Source of the DNA: Halosimplex aquaticum
GTDB taxonomy: Archaea > Halobacteriota > Halobacteria > Halobacteriales > Haloarculaceae
Direction of reading: 5' to 3'
DNA: 64,000 nucleotides
Assembly (NCBI RefSeq): GCF_028747785.1
Contig: NZ_CP118160.1
Span: forward strand, 62,001 to 126,000
Below the pieces are notes generated by a model that had not been told where the DNA came from, did not search any database, and was given only the letters and a program-made list of their open reading frames with translations. Below, one piece after another: positions 7,551 through 17,016 of this stretch. A program made the position numbers and the translations under genes. Positions within the stretch are counted from its first letter, which is position 1. The number at the start of each line of letters is the position of its first letter.

Positions 7551-9782
7551 TCATTTCGATAGCTGTTCCTCTAGAGGACGCGTAGCTGGCTCGTCGACTT
7601 CGAGGGGACCGCGAACGATGCCAACGTTGCTCGTTGCCTCCTGACTGATGCGTTCTGCGATCGTTCCAAACATAATCCGAGACGCTTCGCTCCGTTCGGA
7701 CAGCCCGACACAGATCGTATTGTAGTGATTAACGGTCTCGAGGATCGTGGCTTCGATATCATCGGCAACGATGACCTCACTCTCATACTCCTCTGGATCG
7801 AGTCCTGCTTGGTGTGCAACGTCTTCGATCACTGCTTCCCCTCGTTCGACAGCAGCGGATTCCGGTTCTCTTTCTGGCTGAACGTTCACTAGTGTCGGGA
7901 CGCTCCCGTCGACGGTCGCAAACTCAGCAGCCCGCCGTGCAGCAACCGGCGAGTGGGGCCCCGGACCTGCCAGGGCCACGGTGGTACCGATCGTCTCGTC
8001 GTGGAGCGTAACGAGAGTGACTTCACATGGTGCCCTCTCGACGACGGAGTCGAGATTCGGGCCGAACACGTGCCCCAGTCGAGTGAGCGTTCCCTTCCAG
8101 CCGAGCAGCACTTGATCGGCGTCCTCTTCGAGAATCGCCTCAAGAATCGTCTCGTCGACGCGCTGTCCGGTCATCGCCACCGTCCGCAGATTCACGTCCA
8201 TCTCCGCTGCGATATCCCGTGCCGCTTCGAGGAGGTCGTGCTGGTGGTCGAGGCGCTCGGCTTCGATGTTCTGTTGTGGTGACGGGTCGGCAACCTGGAG
8301 AACGTTCACTGCCACGAGTTCTGGCGTCTCTTCGTCGGTATGTGCGTGTGCAGTTGCCGCTGCCAGTCGGAGGAGGTCCTGCTGTGTCTCGGGATTCACG
8401 ACTGGAACAACGACCGTGTATCCATCTACTGTCGGCGAGATTGCATCGTCGATGAGGCCTCTGTCGATGGCGTGCTCCTTGACGTAGATGAAGTACCAGC
8501 CCACACCGACTCCGACGATTCCTAATCCGAGGAGGATGATGACCGACGCCATCTGTGAGATGACGACGAGCGAGAGTACCACCCCGAGGATCGGTACTGC
8601 CGGATACAATACATCGGGAATCTTGAACGACGGATCGTAGTCTTCGGGATCGGCCCGACGGAAGACGACAAGGGCGACGTGGACCATCGAATACGAGACG
8701 AGGAAGCTGAAACTCGCAACCTCGGCCAAGAGCGCGACGATCGTCTCGATATTGAGCCCGGCAGCAATCAGTAACGCCGTGACGGCACCGGTTGCGATGA
8801 TCGCCCGGTGTGGGGTACCGAATCTGTCGTGGGTGACGTTCAGCCAGTTGCTCATCAACTCATCGCGCCCCATCGCGAAGTTCACTCGGGCCGCTGCGAG
8901 AATCGAAGAGTTCGAACTGGAAATCGCTGCGATGGCTGCAGCGGCGACGATTGCCACAACTCCGATTGAGCCCATAAACACGACTGCGACATCCGAAACC
9001 GGAACGAGTGAGTCACCAAGTGCTTCGTATCGGATGACCCCGGTACTGACAAGCATCACTAATGCGTAGAGGATCGTGACGAGGACGACCGAGAGAATCA
9101 TCGTCAGCGGGATGTTCCGGCTGGGATCTTTGACTTCCCCTGCGACAGTCGCGATGATCTCGAAGCCGAGAAATGAGACGAAAACGACGCCAGTCGTGGC
9201 GATAATCCCACTCGGTCCCGTGGGAGCAAACGGCTCGAGATTGGACGGGTCGATAAAGAACAGACCGAGAGCCACGTACGCCAGGACGACTACGGTTTCC
9301 GTCCCAATCATCACGTTTTGTAGCTGGCTCGACTCCTCTGTCCCGTAGTAATTCACCCCGACAATCAGGGCCAGTCCCGCGAGTCCCAGAAGGACAATGA
9401 ACAGTCGGCCATCGAGAAATGGAATCGGCTCGACGAGGTATTGGCCGAATCCGATCATATAGAACGCGCTGGCGAACATGAGGCCACTCCACATTCCCCA
9501 TCCGACGATGCTTCCGAACAGTCCACCGAGAGCACGATTCACGTAATGGTAGCTTCCGCCGGCAATGGGCATTCCTGTCGCCAGCTCGGAGAGCGACAGG
9601 GCCGCGAGCAACGCGACGAAGCCAGCGAGTATGAAGGAGATCGAACTCGCGGGGCCGGCACCTTCGGCTGCGATTCCTGGTAGGATGAAAATTCCCGCTC
9701 CAATCATCGTACCACCGCCTAGTGTCATCGCCTCGAGGAACCCGATATTCCGCTCTAGTTCCCCGCCGCTGTCGTCGGTCAT
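7551..9782 (-). CDS. APC-family amino-acid permease fused to UspA domains
   Basis: 743 aa. Residues 1 to about 430 hold some 12 membrane segments, starting with the APC signature GGGTMIGAGIFILPG and a LSELATGMP segment. The C-terminal 300 residues are soluble and form tandem universal-stress-protein domains (DQVLLGWKG and TICVGLSERSEASRIMFGT resemble the Usp phosphate-binding loop). This permease-Usp fusion is common in haloarchaea; the cytoplasmic Usp part probably senses nucleotide or stress. A separate UspA gene lies 33 bp upstream, suggesting cotranscription. The substrate cannot be assigned. Confidence 0.85.
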   Translation of the reverse strand: MTDDSGGELERNIGFLEAMTLGGGTMIGAGIFILPGIAAEGAGPASSISFILAGFVALLAALSLSELATGMPIAGGSYHYVNRALGGLFGSIVGWGMWSGLMFASAFYMIGFGQYLVEPIPFLDGRLFIVLLGLAGLALIVGVNYYGTEESSQLQNVMIGTETVVVLAYVALGLFFIDPSNLEPFAPTGPSGIIATTGVVFVSFLGFEIIATVAGEVKDPSRNIPLTMILSVVLVTILYALVMLVSTGVIRYEALGDSLVPVSDVAVVFMGSIGVVAIVAAAAIAAISSSNSSILAAARVNFAMGRDELMSNWLNVTHDRFGTPHRAIIATGAVTALLIAAGLNIETIVALLAEVASFSFLVSYSMVHVALVVFRRADPEDYDPSFKIPDVLYPAVPILGVVLSLVVISQMASVIILLGLGIVGVGVGWYFIYVKEHAIDRGLIDDAISPTVDGYTVVVPVVNPETQQDLLRLAAATAHAHTDEETPELVAVNVLQVADPSPQQNIEAERLDHQHDLLEAARDIAAEMDVNLRTVAMTGQRVDETILEAILEEDADQVLLGWKGTLTRLGHVFGPNLDSVVERAPCEVTLVTLHDETIGTTVALAGPGPHSPVAARRAAEFATVDGSVPTLVNVQPEREPESAAVERGEAVIEDVAHQAGLDPEEYESEVIVADDIEATILETVNHYNTICVGLSERSEASRIMFGTIAERISQEATSNVGIVRGPLEVDEPATRPLEEQLSK

Positions 9783-9815
9783 GCTGGTCGCTCAGAAATA
9801 GTTGTCATGAAGAGT

Positions 9816-10535
9816 CTAATTGATGTCTCGAACGACGATCGCAGGTTTCTCGGTTCCATCGAGGATCGGAGTGAGAACAGTTCCCAGAATCCGGCCTCGA
9901 AGTGATGGTTCTGTTTCCCCAAGAATGATCAGATCGTGCTCCGCAGCGATGTCGATAATCGCTGACTTCGGATCCTCGGCTCCGGAAAGTTCCCAGTCGA
10001 GCCGGTCGCGATCGATTCCCTCCTCCGATAGCCGGTCAGCTGCACCCCGGAGAACAAACTCTCCTTGACTCGGATCGGTCCCCTCCTCAACAGAATGAAA
10101 CAAGGTGACAGTCGCATCACTCGCTCGGACGAGATCGCCGACGAGTGAGATGATTCGCTCTAGGTTCACGTCTCCTCGAAGGGGAACGAGTATCCGTTCG
10201 ACGGGTCCGGCTTCACCGGGGACAAAGACCGCGTCGCAGTCGTGTTGATCTGCGACCCGGTCGATGGAATCCTGACGGTCCTTCGTGAAGACGAGGACGC
10301 CCTCGACGTCGTGTTCAGTACTGTCAAACTGTCTAACGAGGTCGTCCAATCGCTCTGAGGCGTCGGATTCGTGGTCTTCCTTGAGATGAGCTGGGGCGGT
10401 CTGTTTTGGGACCGGATAGTAACCGAGTACCACGAGGTTAACCGGTCGAAGTAGTTCTAAAACCTCCTGATCAGGTGGTTCTGCGACGGAGACGTCGACC
10501 GGAACGAGAATCGTCGAGTCACCGGTGAGGGGCAT
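9816..10535 (-). CDS. Universal stress protein (UspA family)
   Basis: 239 aa, cytoplasmic. The N-terminal half has a degenerate Usp domain (STILVPVDVSVAEPP). The C-terminal half starts again with RILVPLRGDVN and ends with LIILGETEPSLRGRILGTV, so the protein is a tandem Usp. It is on the same strand as the permease-Usp fusion downstream (33-bp gap) and the CPBP protease gene upstream (100-bp gap). Usp proteins often bind ATP or cyclic nucleotides; the ligand here is not known. Confidence 0.8.
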   Translation of the reverse strand: MPLTGDSTILVPVDVSVAEPPDQEVLELLRPVNLVVLGYYPVPKQTAPAHLKEDHESDASERLDDLVRQFDSTEHDVEGVLVFTKDRQDSIDRVADQHDCDAVFVPGEAGPVERILVPLRGDVNLERIISLVGDLVRASDATVTLFHSVEEGTDPSQGEFVLRGAADRLSEEGIDRDRLDWELSGAEDPKSAIIDIAAEHDLIILGETEPSLRGRILGTVLTPILDGTEKPAIVVRDIN

Positions 10536-10635
10536 GGGTATACTACCTTTTCCAGACGTGTCGTTTTATACCTCGTGTCGAGGGGCTCCGATCTAACCGT
10601 CTTTGAGACAGCATTCAAGCGCACATGTAGAGCGG

Positions 10636-11559
10636 TCACCCCTCGAGATTTCTGGATTTAACCGTTGGGCTGATACCGAAATCGCCAGTTTGCCACCAAA
10701 TGTATCCTATGATCGCAAGTGCCGCCGGGAACTGGAGTACCAACGGTATAAATCCCGTCTGCCCGGTGAGCCAGGAGGGCCCGTGGACGGTCAACGAGAG
10801 CACGGCTACTGATGGATCAGCAGCTGTCGGAAAGACGTACGCAGAGACGAAATTGAAGCCAGCGTGGATGCCGATTGGGAGGGCGAGCTGTCCCGAACAG
10901 AGGTATGCGAGGCCCAGCAAAAGACCGGCACACAGGAAATGGAGACCATTGACGAGTTCAGGTGCTGGATGCGTGAGTGCGAATAGAAGGGCGGACAACC
11001 CCAATGCAGTACCGACCCTTACGGGCTGGGACAGCCATCGAAAGTTAAGCCCCTCGATGGCGTTCGAGAGTACGTACCCTCGAAAAACGAGTTCTTCAAC
11101 AATCGCGATACCCACTGTAATAACGATAGCAAAGCCGAGATCTCGGAGATAGGTGGCTGTTGGAGTGTACTCCACTCCACTAACTGTCATCCAGCCACCA
11201 ACCAATCCGAGTACAGTTGCTACTGTTGGGATTGCGCCTCCAATTATGAGGCCGACGAGTGCGTCAACCCCCCACCGCCCGTCAATCTCGAGTCCAAACG
11301 AGCGAATGGGGCGTTTGTCGATGTAGGTTGCTGCCCCAAACAGGAGCCCAATCACACAGACTGTGAGTATCGTGCGAAGCAAAGCAGACCGGAAGAGGCT
11401 GTCACCAGATGGCGCTACGAGGACCGGAATCGAGATGAAGATAATGGTGTAGGCTATCAAGAAGATATATATCCGAAGAAACGCCCGAGGTCGCTGCTCT
11501 CGCTTGTTCCATACGACTAAGCGAAGACGCCGGAGATATTCGCGGAGGTACGAGTGCAC
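10636..11559 (-). CDS. CPBP-family intramembrane metalloprotease (Abi/Rce1-like)
   Basis: 307 aa with about eight membrane helices. All three family motifs are present: EELVFR (residues 155-160), FALTH with His197, and HAGFN with His232 and Asn236. These residues form the zinc-like glutamate protease site of Rce1/Abi proteins. I prefer the GTG at 11559, which has an AAGGA-like site before it. A TTG at 11646 would overlap the upstream gene by 4 bp and add 29 poorly hydrophobic residues. The substrate is unknown. Confidence 0.8.
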   Translation of the reverse strand: MHSYLREYLRRLRLVVWNKREQRPRAFLRIYIFLIAYTIIFISIPVLVAPSGDSLFRSALLRTILTVCVIGLLFGAATYIDKRPIRSFGLEIDGRWGVDALVGLIIGGAIPTVATVLGLVGGWMTVSGVEYTPTATYLRDLGFAIVITVGIAIVEELVFRGYVLSNAIEGLNFRWLSQPVRVGTALGLSALLFALTHPAPELVNGLHFLCAGLLLGLAYLCSGQLALPIGIHAGFNFVSAYVFPTAADPSVAVLSLTVHGPSWLTGQTGFIPLVLQFPAALAIIGYIWWQTGDFGISPTVKSRNLEG

Positions 11560-11642
11560 TCTGGATCCTTGTCCGGTGGTTGGGCTGTAGAGTATTAATC
11601 CATGGTATGGTTGCAGACGTTCTTTGAAACAACGAATGTGTA

Positions 11643-12668
11643 TCAAACAGCGTCAACGCCTACGATTCCCATTACTACGCCACCGATAGTCACAGGAACC
11701 CAGTAAACTGCTCCCCGAAAAATAGCGACAGCGGCGAAGGCGGTACCCCCTCCAATCGCCAGTTCAGGAAGGGTAGTAAGCACGCCGACGAGTACTACCT
11801 CTATGCCACCAGCGCCACCTGGAAGCGGCGTGATCGCAGCGAGAGCCCCAACTGGGATCACGAATAACAGGACGGAGAACGGGATCGGAGAACCGATCGC
11901 CAGAAAGGCTAACCAGAGCGCGACCATCTGGAGGACCCAGCCAGCCGTCGAGGCAGCGAGTGCAACAATAATTCCCCGACGATCCCCCGCCACGCGTTCT
12001 ATAGCGGCGACAAAATGCCTGACCCGAGAGCGGATAGCCTGTCGTGTGGGGGATTGCATCCGCGGGAGAATCCCACCTAGCCGTTTGAGACCTGGAGTGA
12101 GAATTCGAACGATCCACGACTGTACCCGAGTTCGCCTTCGCCACGAAAGATATCCGACGGCGGGGGCAACTATAGCAAGGATGATGATACCAGCGACGAG
12201 GAATTGCAGGCGCCGCCCGAACGACATTTTGGTGGCGTAATATCCGGCACCGATCAGAGCGAACGTCACCGATGGAATGAAGTTGAGGGTATCTACGCTT
12301 GCGATAGCTGCTAGCCCTTGCTCGTATTCCGAGTCAGTTACTTTTGAGATAAGCAGTGCGGTCACCGGTTCACCACCTGCTTGCCCAAATGGGGTGATGT
12401 TGTTCGAGAACATTGCTCCGTTGAGAATGAAAAACGATCGTATGAACGAGATCTCGATGTCCATCACCGCCAGGACTGTCCGAAGACCAATTCCCCACGC
12501 AGCGAGCCATCCGAGTGTAACTAGGAGGATAAGTGCAACGATACGACGATTAGCGTCAGCAAGTTCCTGAATGAATCCTTCTGCGCCGACAAGATATGCC
12601 AATATACCAAAGACGACAAACACGCCAAGAAATCCGAGTGCAGTCGCGCGTACTTGATTCCGGTTCAT
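11643..12668 (-). CDS. Flippase-like (UPF0104/LPG synthase TM) membrane protein
   Basis: 341 aa from the ATG at 12668 (MNRNQVRATAL), with about eight membrane helices. Family signatures include ILNGAMFSNNITPFGQAGGEP and the late ITPLPGGAGGIE segment typical of UPF0104/AglD-like proteins related to the flippase half of MprF. Such proteins act in lipid or lipid-linked glycan handling in the membrane. It heads a same-strand group (CPBP, UspA, permease-Usp) with short gaps. Confidence 0.78.
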   Translation of the reverse strand: MNRNQVRATALGFLGVFVVFGILAYLVGAEGFIQELADANRRIVALILLVTLGWLAAWGIGLRTVLAVMDIEISFIRSFFILNGAMFSNNITPFGQAGGEPVTALLISKVTDSEYEQGLAAIASVDTLNFIPSVTFALIGAGYYATKMSFGRRLQFLVAGIIILAIVAPAVGYLSWRRRTRVQSWIVRILTPGLKRLGGILPRMQSPTRQAIRSRVRHFVAAIERVAGDRRGIIVALAASTAGWVLQMVALWLAFLAIGSPIPFSVLLFVIPVGALAAITPLPGGAGGIEVVLVGVLTTLPELAIGGGTAFAAVAIFRGAVYWVPVTIGGVVMGIVGVDAV

Positions 12669-12792
12669 GAGCCCACCCCTGTAATCCAAATACAACTTTG
12701 ACTGAGCTCATTTCCAGAACGGAACTGGTATTTCGCTTCCCTGCAAAAACATAGAATTAAACATCTCATCAATATATAACAGATGTTCGGAG

Positions 12793-12984
12793 TTAGAGCA
12801 ACTGTCGGCCACAGGATGGACACTCTTCGTATTGTGACTTAACCGTAGTTTCGCAGTTCGGACATTCAAAGTCTGGACTGGAGAGTAATGAGATGTCACT
12901 CAATCTCCGAACCATCACTCGGAGTTTTTCCATACCGACACCTTCTTCAAAAAGGCTATGAACTTTTTGCTTCGTCGCTTCCAT
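12793..12984 (-). CDS. Small zinc-ribbon protein
   Basis: 63 aa. The C-terminal half carries FECPNCETTV and EECPSCGRQ, two CxxC knuckles 15 residues apart that should bind one zinc. The N-terminal half is helical and charged; the true start could be the internal Met in GVGMEKLRV. It lies about 120 bp upstream of the flippase-like gene on the same strand. Function unknown; possibly a regulator. Confidence 0.6.
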   Translation of the reverse strand: MEATKQKVHSLFEEGVGMEKLRVMVRRLSDISLLSSPDFECPNCETTVKSQYEECPSCGRQLL

Positions 12985-13018
12985 TCTTAGGTCCCACTAG
13001 TGTAATCTGAAACTGTGC

Positions 13019-13248
13019 TCACTTCGACCGTTTGAATGAATAGCCGGCTTCTTCCAGAGCCCTTTCGACGTGAGGCTCATGGAGGATGTCAAGTTCGCCT
13101 TTTGCTTGAACCATCCACTTCTCTCTTCAAACGTAAACTGATAGGTGGCAATAGCGAACTCACCACGATTATCGATGCCCATGACCTCGACGATTATCTC
13201 AGTCGTGTACTCGTAGAGTTTTTGTCGGTCACTTCCTCCATAAGCGCT
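13019..13248 (-). pseudogene. Frameshifted small haloarchaeal protein
   Basis: One frame reads DRQKLYEYTTEIIVEV, GIDNRGEFAIATYQFTFEE and SGWFKQK. A one-base shift near 13100 moves the continuation to another frame, which reads ELDILHEPHVERALEEAG, then YSFKRSK and stops at 13019. Both parts read like continuous coding sequence. There is no clear start after the TAG at 13249-13251. I therefore call it a decayed gene of unknown function, unless the shift is a sequencing error. Confidence 0.55.
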
Positions 13249-13364
13249 CTAGAAGACTATTTCTCGGCTGGACATAAAGCCGCCAGGAGCGACGTTGAGT
13301 AGCAACTCGCCGGAAATTGCTTCAACGCACGTCATTTATCATACTCGGCCTCCCGCGATAACGT

Positions 13365-13868
13365 ATGACGATCTATGAAACCGAAGTTCCAGGGGTCGGT
13401 CATAAATTCGAACTCGAACTGGATGGTGAGGAACGACTAATTGTACTCATTCACCACGATGGGAAGCGTGAGGTCTATCGCCGTCCTGGAGAAAACCAAG
13501 ACAGCCAGAAGTTGTTCAGTCTTACTGGTAAGCGAGCGCGCCAGCTTGGCTCTATCCTTGAGGGAGCACACTTTCAGCCCATCGAAATGGACGAAATCCA
13601 AGTGCCCTTGGGCGAAGCGATCATCGAGTGGGTCGATATCGATTCATCATCACCATTAGTGGGACAGACCCTCCGGGCGGCCAATATTCGGGAGCAGACC
13701 GGCGTATCAATTATTGCAATTCAGCGGGCCGAAAAGACGATAGCGAATCCGATGCCCGATACGACTATCGAGGCTGATGATATCCTCGTCACGCTCGGGA
13801 GCCGGGACGAGCAACAGGCGTTCTCCGAACTTGTCGAAACCGGATCTACCGATACTTCGCAGGCCTAA
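13365..13868 (+). CDS. TrkA-C domain regulator of K+ efflux (KhtT-like)
   Basis: 167 aa. Residues 1-75 form a small N-terminal domain. Residues about 80-160 are a TrkA_C (RCK-C) domain: GEAIIEWVDID, SPLVGQTLRAANIRE, GVSIIAIQRAEK and ADDILVTLGSRDEQQAF. KhtT of Bacillus has this layout; in many systems the RCK-C domain binds c-di-AMP or other ligands. It ends 2 bp before the antiporter gene, so the pair is an operon controlling K+ efflux. Confidence 0.82.
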   Translation: MTIYETEVPGVGHKFELELDGEERLIVLIHHDGKREVYRRPGENQDSQKLFSLTGKRARQLGSILEGAHFQPIEMDEIQVPLGEAIIEWVDIDSSSPLVGQTLRAANIREQTGVSIIAIQRAEKTIANPMPDTTIEADDILVTLGSRDEQQAFSELVETGSTDTSQA

Positions 13869-13870
13869 GA

Positions 13871-15079
13871 ATGGCGGAACTGTTGCTTGTCGAGATCGGC
13901 ATCGCACTGACTGGTATCGCGCTCGCAGGTGCTTTGGCCAACCGCATCGGCCTGTCCGTAATCCCAGCATACATCATCATCGGGATCCTCATCGGACCGA
14001 ATGAGCCGTCCTCAATTGGCGGAATCTCACTCACCCTCGTCGAACATCGGGAGTTTATCGATGTACTCGCTGAACTCGGTATCATATTCCTGTTGTTCTT
14101 CCTTGGTCTCGAGTTCAGCGTCTCTCAGCTGCTGGCCGATCGGAAACGCATCGCGAAAATCGGGAGTATCGACTTCCTCATCAACTTCGGTCTCGGCCTG
14201 ACTCTTGGTGTCGTCTTCGGCTACACGCTCTTGGAGACGTTCTTCATCGCGGGGATCGTCTACATTTCCTCGAGTGCCGTGATCACGAAGTCACTCATCG
14301 ATAACGGCTGGGTTGCGAACCCGGAGAGTAGCCCGATCTTGGGCACACTCGTCTTTGAAGATATTCTCATCGCCATCTACTTAGCACTACTATCGGCGGT
14401 CGCACTGGGTGAGGGGACAGCTCTGGATGCTGCGATGTCTGTGGGGTCGGCGTTTGCGTTTCTCGGTGTCCTCACCGTCGTTGCGTGGTACGGCTCGGAG
14501 TACGTGGAGCGAGCGTTCGACGCGGATTCAGATGAACTATTCCTGCTTCGGGTTCTGGGGATCACGACACTCATAGCCGGTGCAGCTCTCACCGCTGGAC
14601 TCAGTGAAGCTGTCGCTGCGTTCTTCGTCGGGACAGCGTTCAGCGGAACCGACCATACCGAACGGATCGAGGACGTCGTCGCACCTGCCCGTGACTTCTT
14701 TGCTGCTGTGTTCTTCTTCTCGATCGGGCTCACGACAGACATTACATTACTCGCCAACGTCGTCTGGTTGCTCCTTGCAGCCATTCTCGTCACGACTGCT
14801 GGAAAGCTGGTGAGTGGCACACTGTCCGGTCAAGTCTACGGATTGGATCGAATACGTTCGGCCCGTGTCGGTTTTGGGATGGTGCCACGAGGTGAGTTTT
14901 CTCTCGTGATCGCTACACTTGCTGCCAGTGTTGGCACTGGGGCACTCGGATCCGTAATTCCCGCATTTACGGTTGGTTACGTCTTGCTGATGAGCATCTT
15001 GGGGACTGTTCTGATCCAGAACTCGGATCCGATTCTGGACCGTGTTCCACTGAGACTGCGAAAGTCAACACCCGAGTGA
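13871..15079 (+). CDS. Kef-type K+/H+ antiporter, CPA2 family (KhtU-like)
   Basis: 402 aa with about 12 membrane helices and the Na+/H+ exchanger fold of CPA2 (GLSVIPAYIIIGILIGP, FLLFFLGLEFSVSQLL, then VPRGEFSLVIATLA near the end). It lacks its own cytoplasmic RCK domain; that regulator is encoded by the gene 2 bp upstream. Together they should export K+ in exchange for protons, opposing the TrkAH importer encoded nearby on the other strand. Confidence 0.85.
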   Translation: MAELLLVEIGIALTGIALAGALANRIGLSVIPAYIIIGILIGPNEPSSIGGISLTLVEHREFIDVLAELGIIFLLFFLGLEFSVSQLLADRKRIAKIGSIDFLINFGLGLTLGVVFGYTLLETFFIAGIVYISSSAVITKSLIDNGWVANPESSPILGTLVFEDILIAIYLALLSAVALGEGTALDAAMSVGSAFAFLGVLTVVAWYGSEYVERAFDADSDELFLLRVLGITTLIAGAALTAGLSEAVAAFFVGTAFSGTDHTERIEDVVAPARDFFAAVFFFSIGLTTDITLLANVVWLLLAAILVTTAGKLVSGTLSGQVYGLDRIRSARVGFGMVPRGEFSLVIATLAASVGTGALGSVIPAFTVGYVLLMSILGTVLIQNSDPILDRVPLRLRKSTPE

Positions 15080-15164
15080 AGCCGGGATATCTTGAAGGGC
15101 ATTCCGACCCTATTTAAGCTCGAAAGCCGTATGCGACGCGTAGGTACCCGTACTATCCCTCATC

Positions 15165-15500
15165 ATGCCTGACCCGAATCCCGATAGCGAGTCGTCGAAT
15201 GGGGATGAGCTCTCCCCTGAGGATGTCTATGAGACTATGGACCCGCTCGAACCATACACTACGGATGAGTTAGCACGCCGCCTCGAGACATCGAAAGGTC
15301 TCATTTGGTCGTTTCTGAACAAGCTCGTCGGCGAAGACAAAGTCCGGAAAAAAGAGCCCGAACCAAACCGGACGATCTGGATTCGAGAACCACCCGTCTA
15401 CGAGTGTGAGAACTGTGGCTTCGAGTTTCAAGTCAAGTTTCTCCATCCAATCCTCTCTTCAGTCCGTCTGTGCCCTCGATGTGGAAAGCAGCTGGACTAG
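15165..15500 (+). CDS. Winged-helix protein with C-terminal zinc ribbon
   Basis: 111 aa. An acidic N-terminal tail is followed by a helix-turn-helix (YTTDELARRLETSKGLIWSF, then LVGEDKVRKKE) and a zinc ribbon with CENCGFEF and CPRCGK. It lies 85 bp after the K+ antiporter gene on the same strand and converges with trkH. It is probably a transcriptional regulator, possibly of the transport genes around it. Confidence 0.7.
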   Translation: MPDPNPDSESSNGDELSPEDVYETMDPLEPYTTDELARRLETSKGLIWSFLNKLVGEDKVRKKEPEPNRTIWIREPPVYECENCGFEFQVKFLHPILSSVRLCPRCGKQLD

Positions 15501-15519
15501 TACCGCTTCTCCACGCTTT

Positions 15520-17016
15520 TCACGATTGCCAGTAGGACGGCGTCAATAGCACCAGCACCGGAATGATTTCGATCCGTCCAACCCACATGAGGAACGTCAT
15601 AACGAGCTTCGTCGACCGCGGGAACGGCTCGTAGCTTTCGAGTGGGCCTGCGATACCGAAGGCCGGTCCGATATTGAAGAACGTTGCTGCTGCAGCACTC
15701 ATCGCCTCAAACTCAGAAACCGTTAATTGTACCCGAGAAGCGTCGAGCACGACGAAAATCGTCGCCAGGATGAAAAACACGAGACTCACGAGGGTGTACG
15801 CATAGATATCCCGAATCGTCTCTTCGTCGATGACGGATCCGCTCAGTCGGACTGGGCGAATCGCACTTGGACTAGCTGCCGTAAACAGGTCGCGCCGAAA
15901 CGCCTTCACGACGACCAACCAGCGCAGCGTCTTGATCGAACAGGTCGTACTGCCAGCCATTCCACCGATGAACATACAGACGAACAGGAGGTGTTTGGGT
16001 CCCGCCGACCAGAGGTTGAAGTCCGTGCTCGCGTAGCCAGTGGTTGTGACGATTGAGACAACCTGGAAGATAGCGTGTCGAGCGATCTCTTCGAGGCTCG
16101 TGTATGGCCCGCCGTTCGCGAACAGCATCCCGCCAACACCGAGGGAAAAGAACCCGAGGATCGCGACGTAGAACCGAAACTCGTCGCTGTTCCGGAGCCG
16201 GTCGAAGTTCCCTTGGAAGACGAAGTAGAGTAACACGAAACTGGTTGCACCGATTGCCATGAACGGAATAATCACCCACTGCACAGCAGGAGAGAAGGCA
16301 GCAATGCTGTCCCCCCGGGGTGAAAAGCCACTCGTCGCGATCGTCGTGAATGCGTGCGCAATCGCATCGTACAACGTCATCTCCGGTGCATATCCAACCA
16401 AGTGAAGCCCGTAGAGAACCGCCACCTGGAGCCCGGTCAGGCCGATATAGAGCTTCCAGAGAAGAGCAGCCGTTTCCGAAATTTTGGGAGTGAGTTTGTT
16501 GACGTCTTGGGTCTGGCTTTCGGTCTCCATGAGCTGCGCCCCACCGACGGATAACTGGGAGAGGACCGCCGTCGCTAGCACGAGGATTCCGAGCCCACCG
16601 AGCCACTGAAGAACCGCTCGCCACATGAGGATGGCCCGCGAGTGGCGGTCGAAATTCACGATGACCGTCGCGCCGGTAGTCGTGATGCCGCTCATACTCT
16701 CGAAGAGCGCGTTCACAGGTTCTGCAAGAGTGCCTTCACCAGCCAGCAGAAATGGGACGGCACCGACGAGAGCTATGCTCAGCCACGTCAGCGAGACCAT
16801 CAGGAACGCCTCCCGGGCACGGAGGTCACGCTCGTCGGTTAGCTGTTCGAGACCGAATCCTAGGAGTACCGTGCCCAATATCGGGAGGACGAACGGGAGC
16901 AGTGCCGTTCCGTCGTAGAGAGCGATACCGAGTGGGAAGAGTAATGGCACCCACAGCCACTTGAGAATCGTTCCAACCAGTCGGCAGCTAACCCGCCAAT
17001 CGACGCGAATCCTCAT
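15520..17016 (-). CDS. trkH: TrkH potassium uptake channel subunit
   Basis: 498 aa from the ATG at 17016; longer frames upstream give an Arg-rich non-native tail. It has the repeated M1-P-M2 units of the Trk/Ktr/HKT superfamily, with selectivity-filter Gly in SMSGITTTGATV, TTIATSGFS, IVTTTGYAS and FNIGPAFGIAG. With TrkA it imports K+, the main compatible cation of haloarchaea. The start overlaps the trkA stop by 4 bp, so translation is coupled. Confidence 0.9.
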   Translation of the reverse strand: MRIRVDWRVSCRLVGTILKWLWVPLLFPLGIALYDGTALLPFVLPILGTVLLGFGLEQLTDERDLRAREAFLMVSLTWLSIALVGAVPFLLAGEGTLAEPVNALFESMSGITTTGATVIVNFDRHSRAILMWRAVLQWLGGLGILVLATAVLSQLSVGGAQLMETESQTQDVNKLTPKISETAALLWKLYIGLTGLQVAVLYGLHLVGYAPEMTLYDAIAHAFTTIATSGFSPRGDSIAAFSPAVQWVIIPFMAIGATSFVLLYFVFQGNFDRLRNSDEFRFYVAILGFFSLGVGGMLFANGGPYTSLEEIARHAIFQVVSIVTTTGYASTDFNLWSAGPKHLLFVCMFIGGMAGSTTCSIKTLRWLVVVKAFRRDLFTAASPSAIRPVRLSGSVIDEETIRDIYAYTLVSLVFFILATIFVVLDASRVQLTVSEFEAMSAAAATFFNIGPAFGIAGPLESYEPFPRSTKLVMTFLMWVGRIEIIPVLVLLTPSYWQS

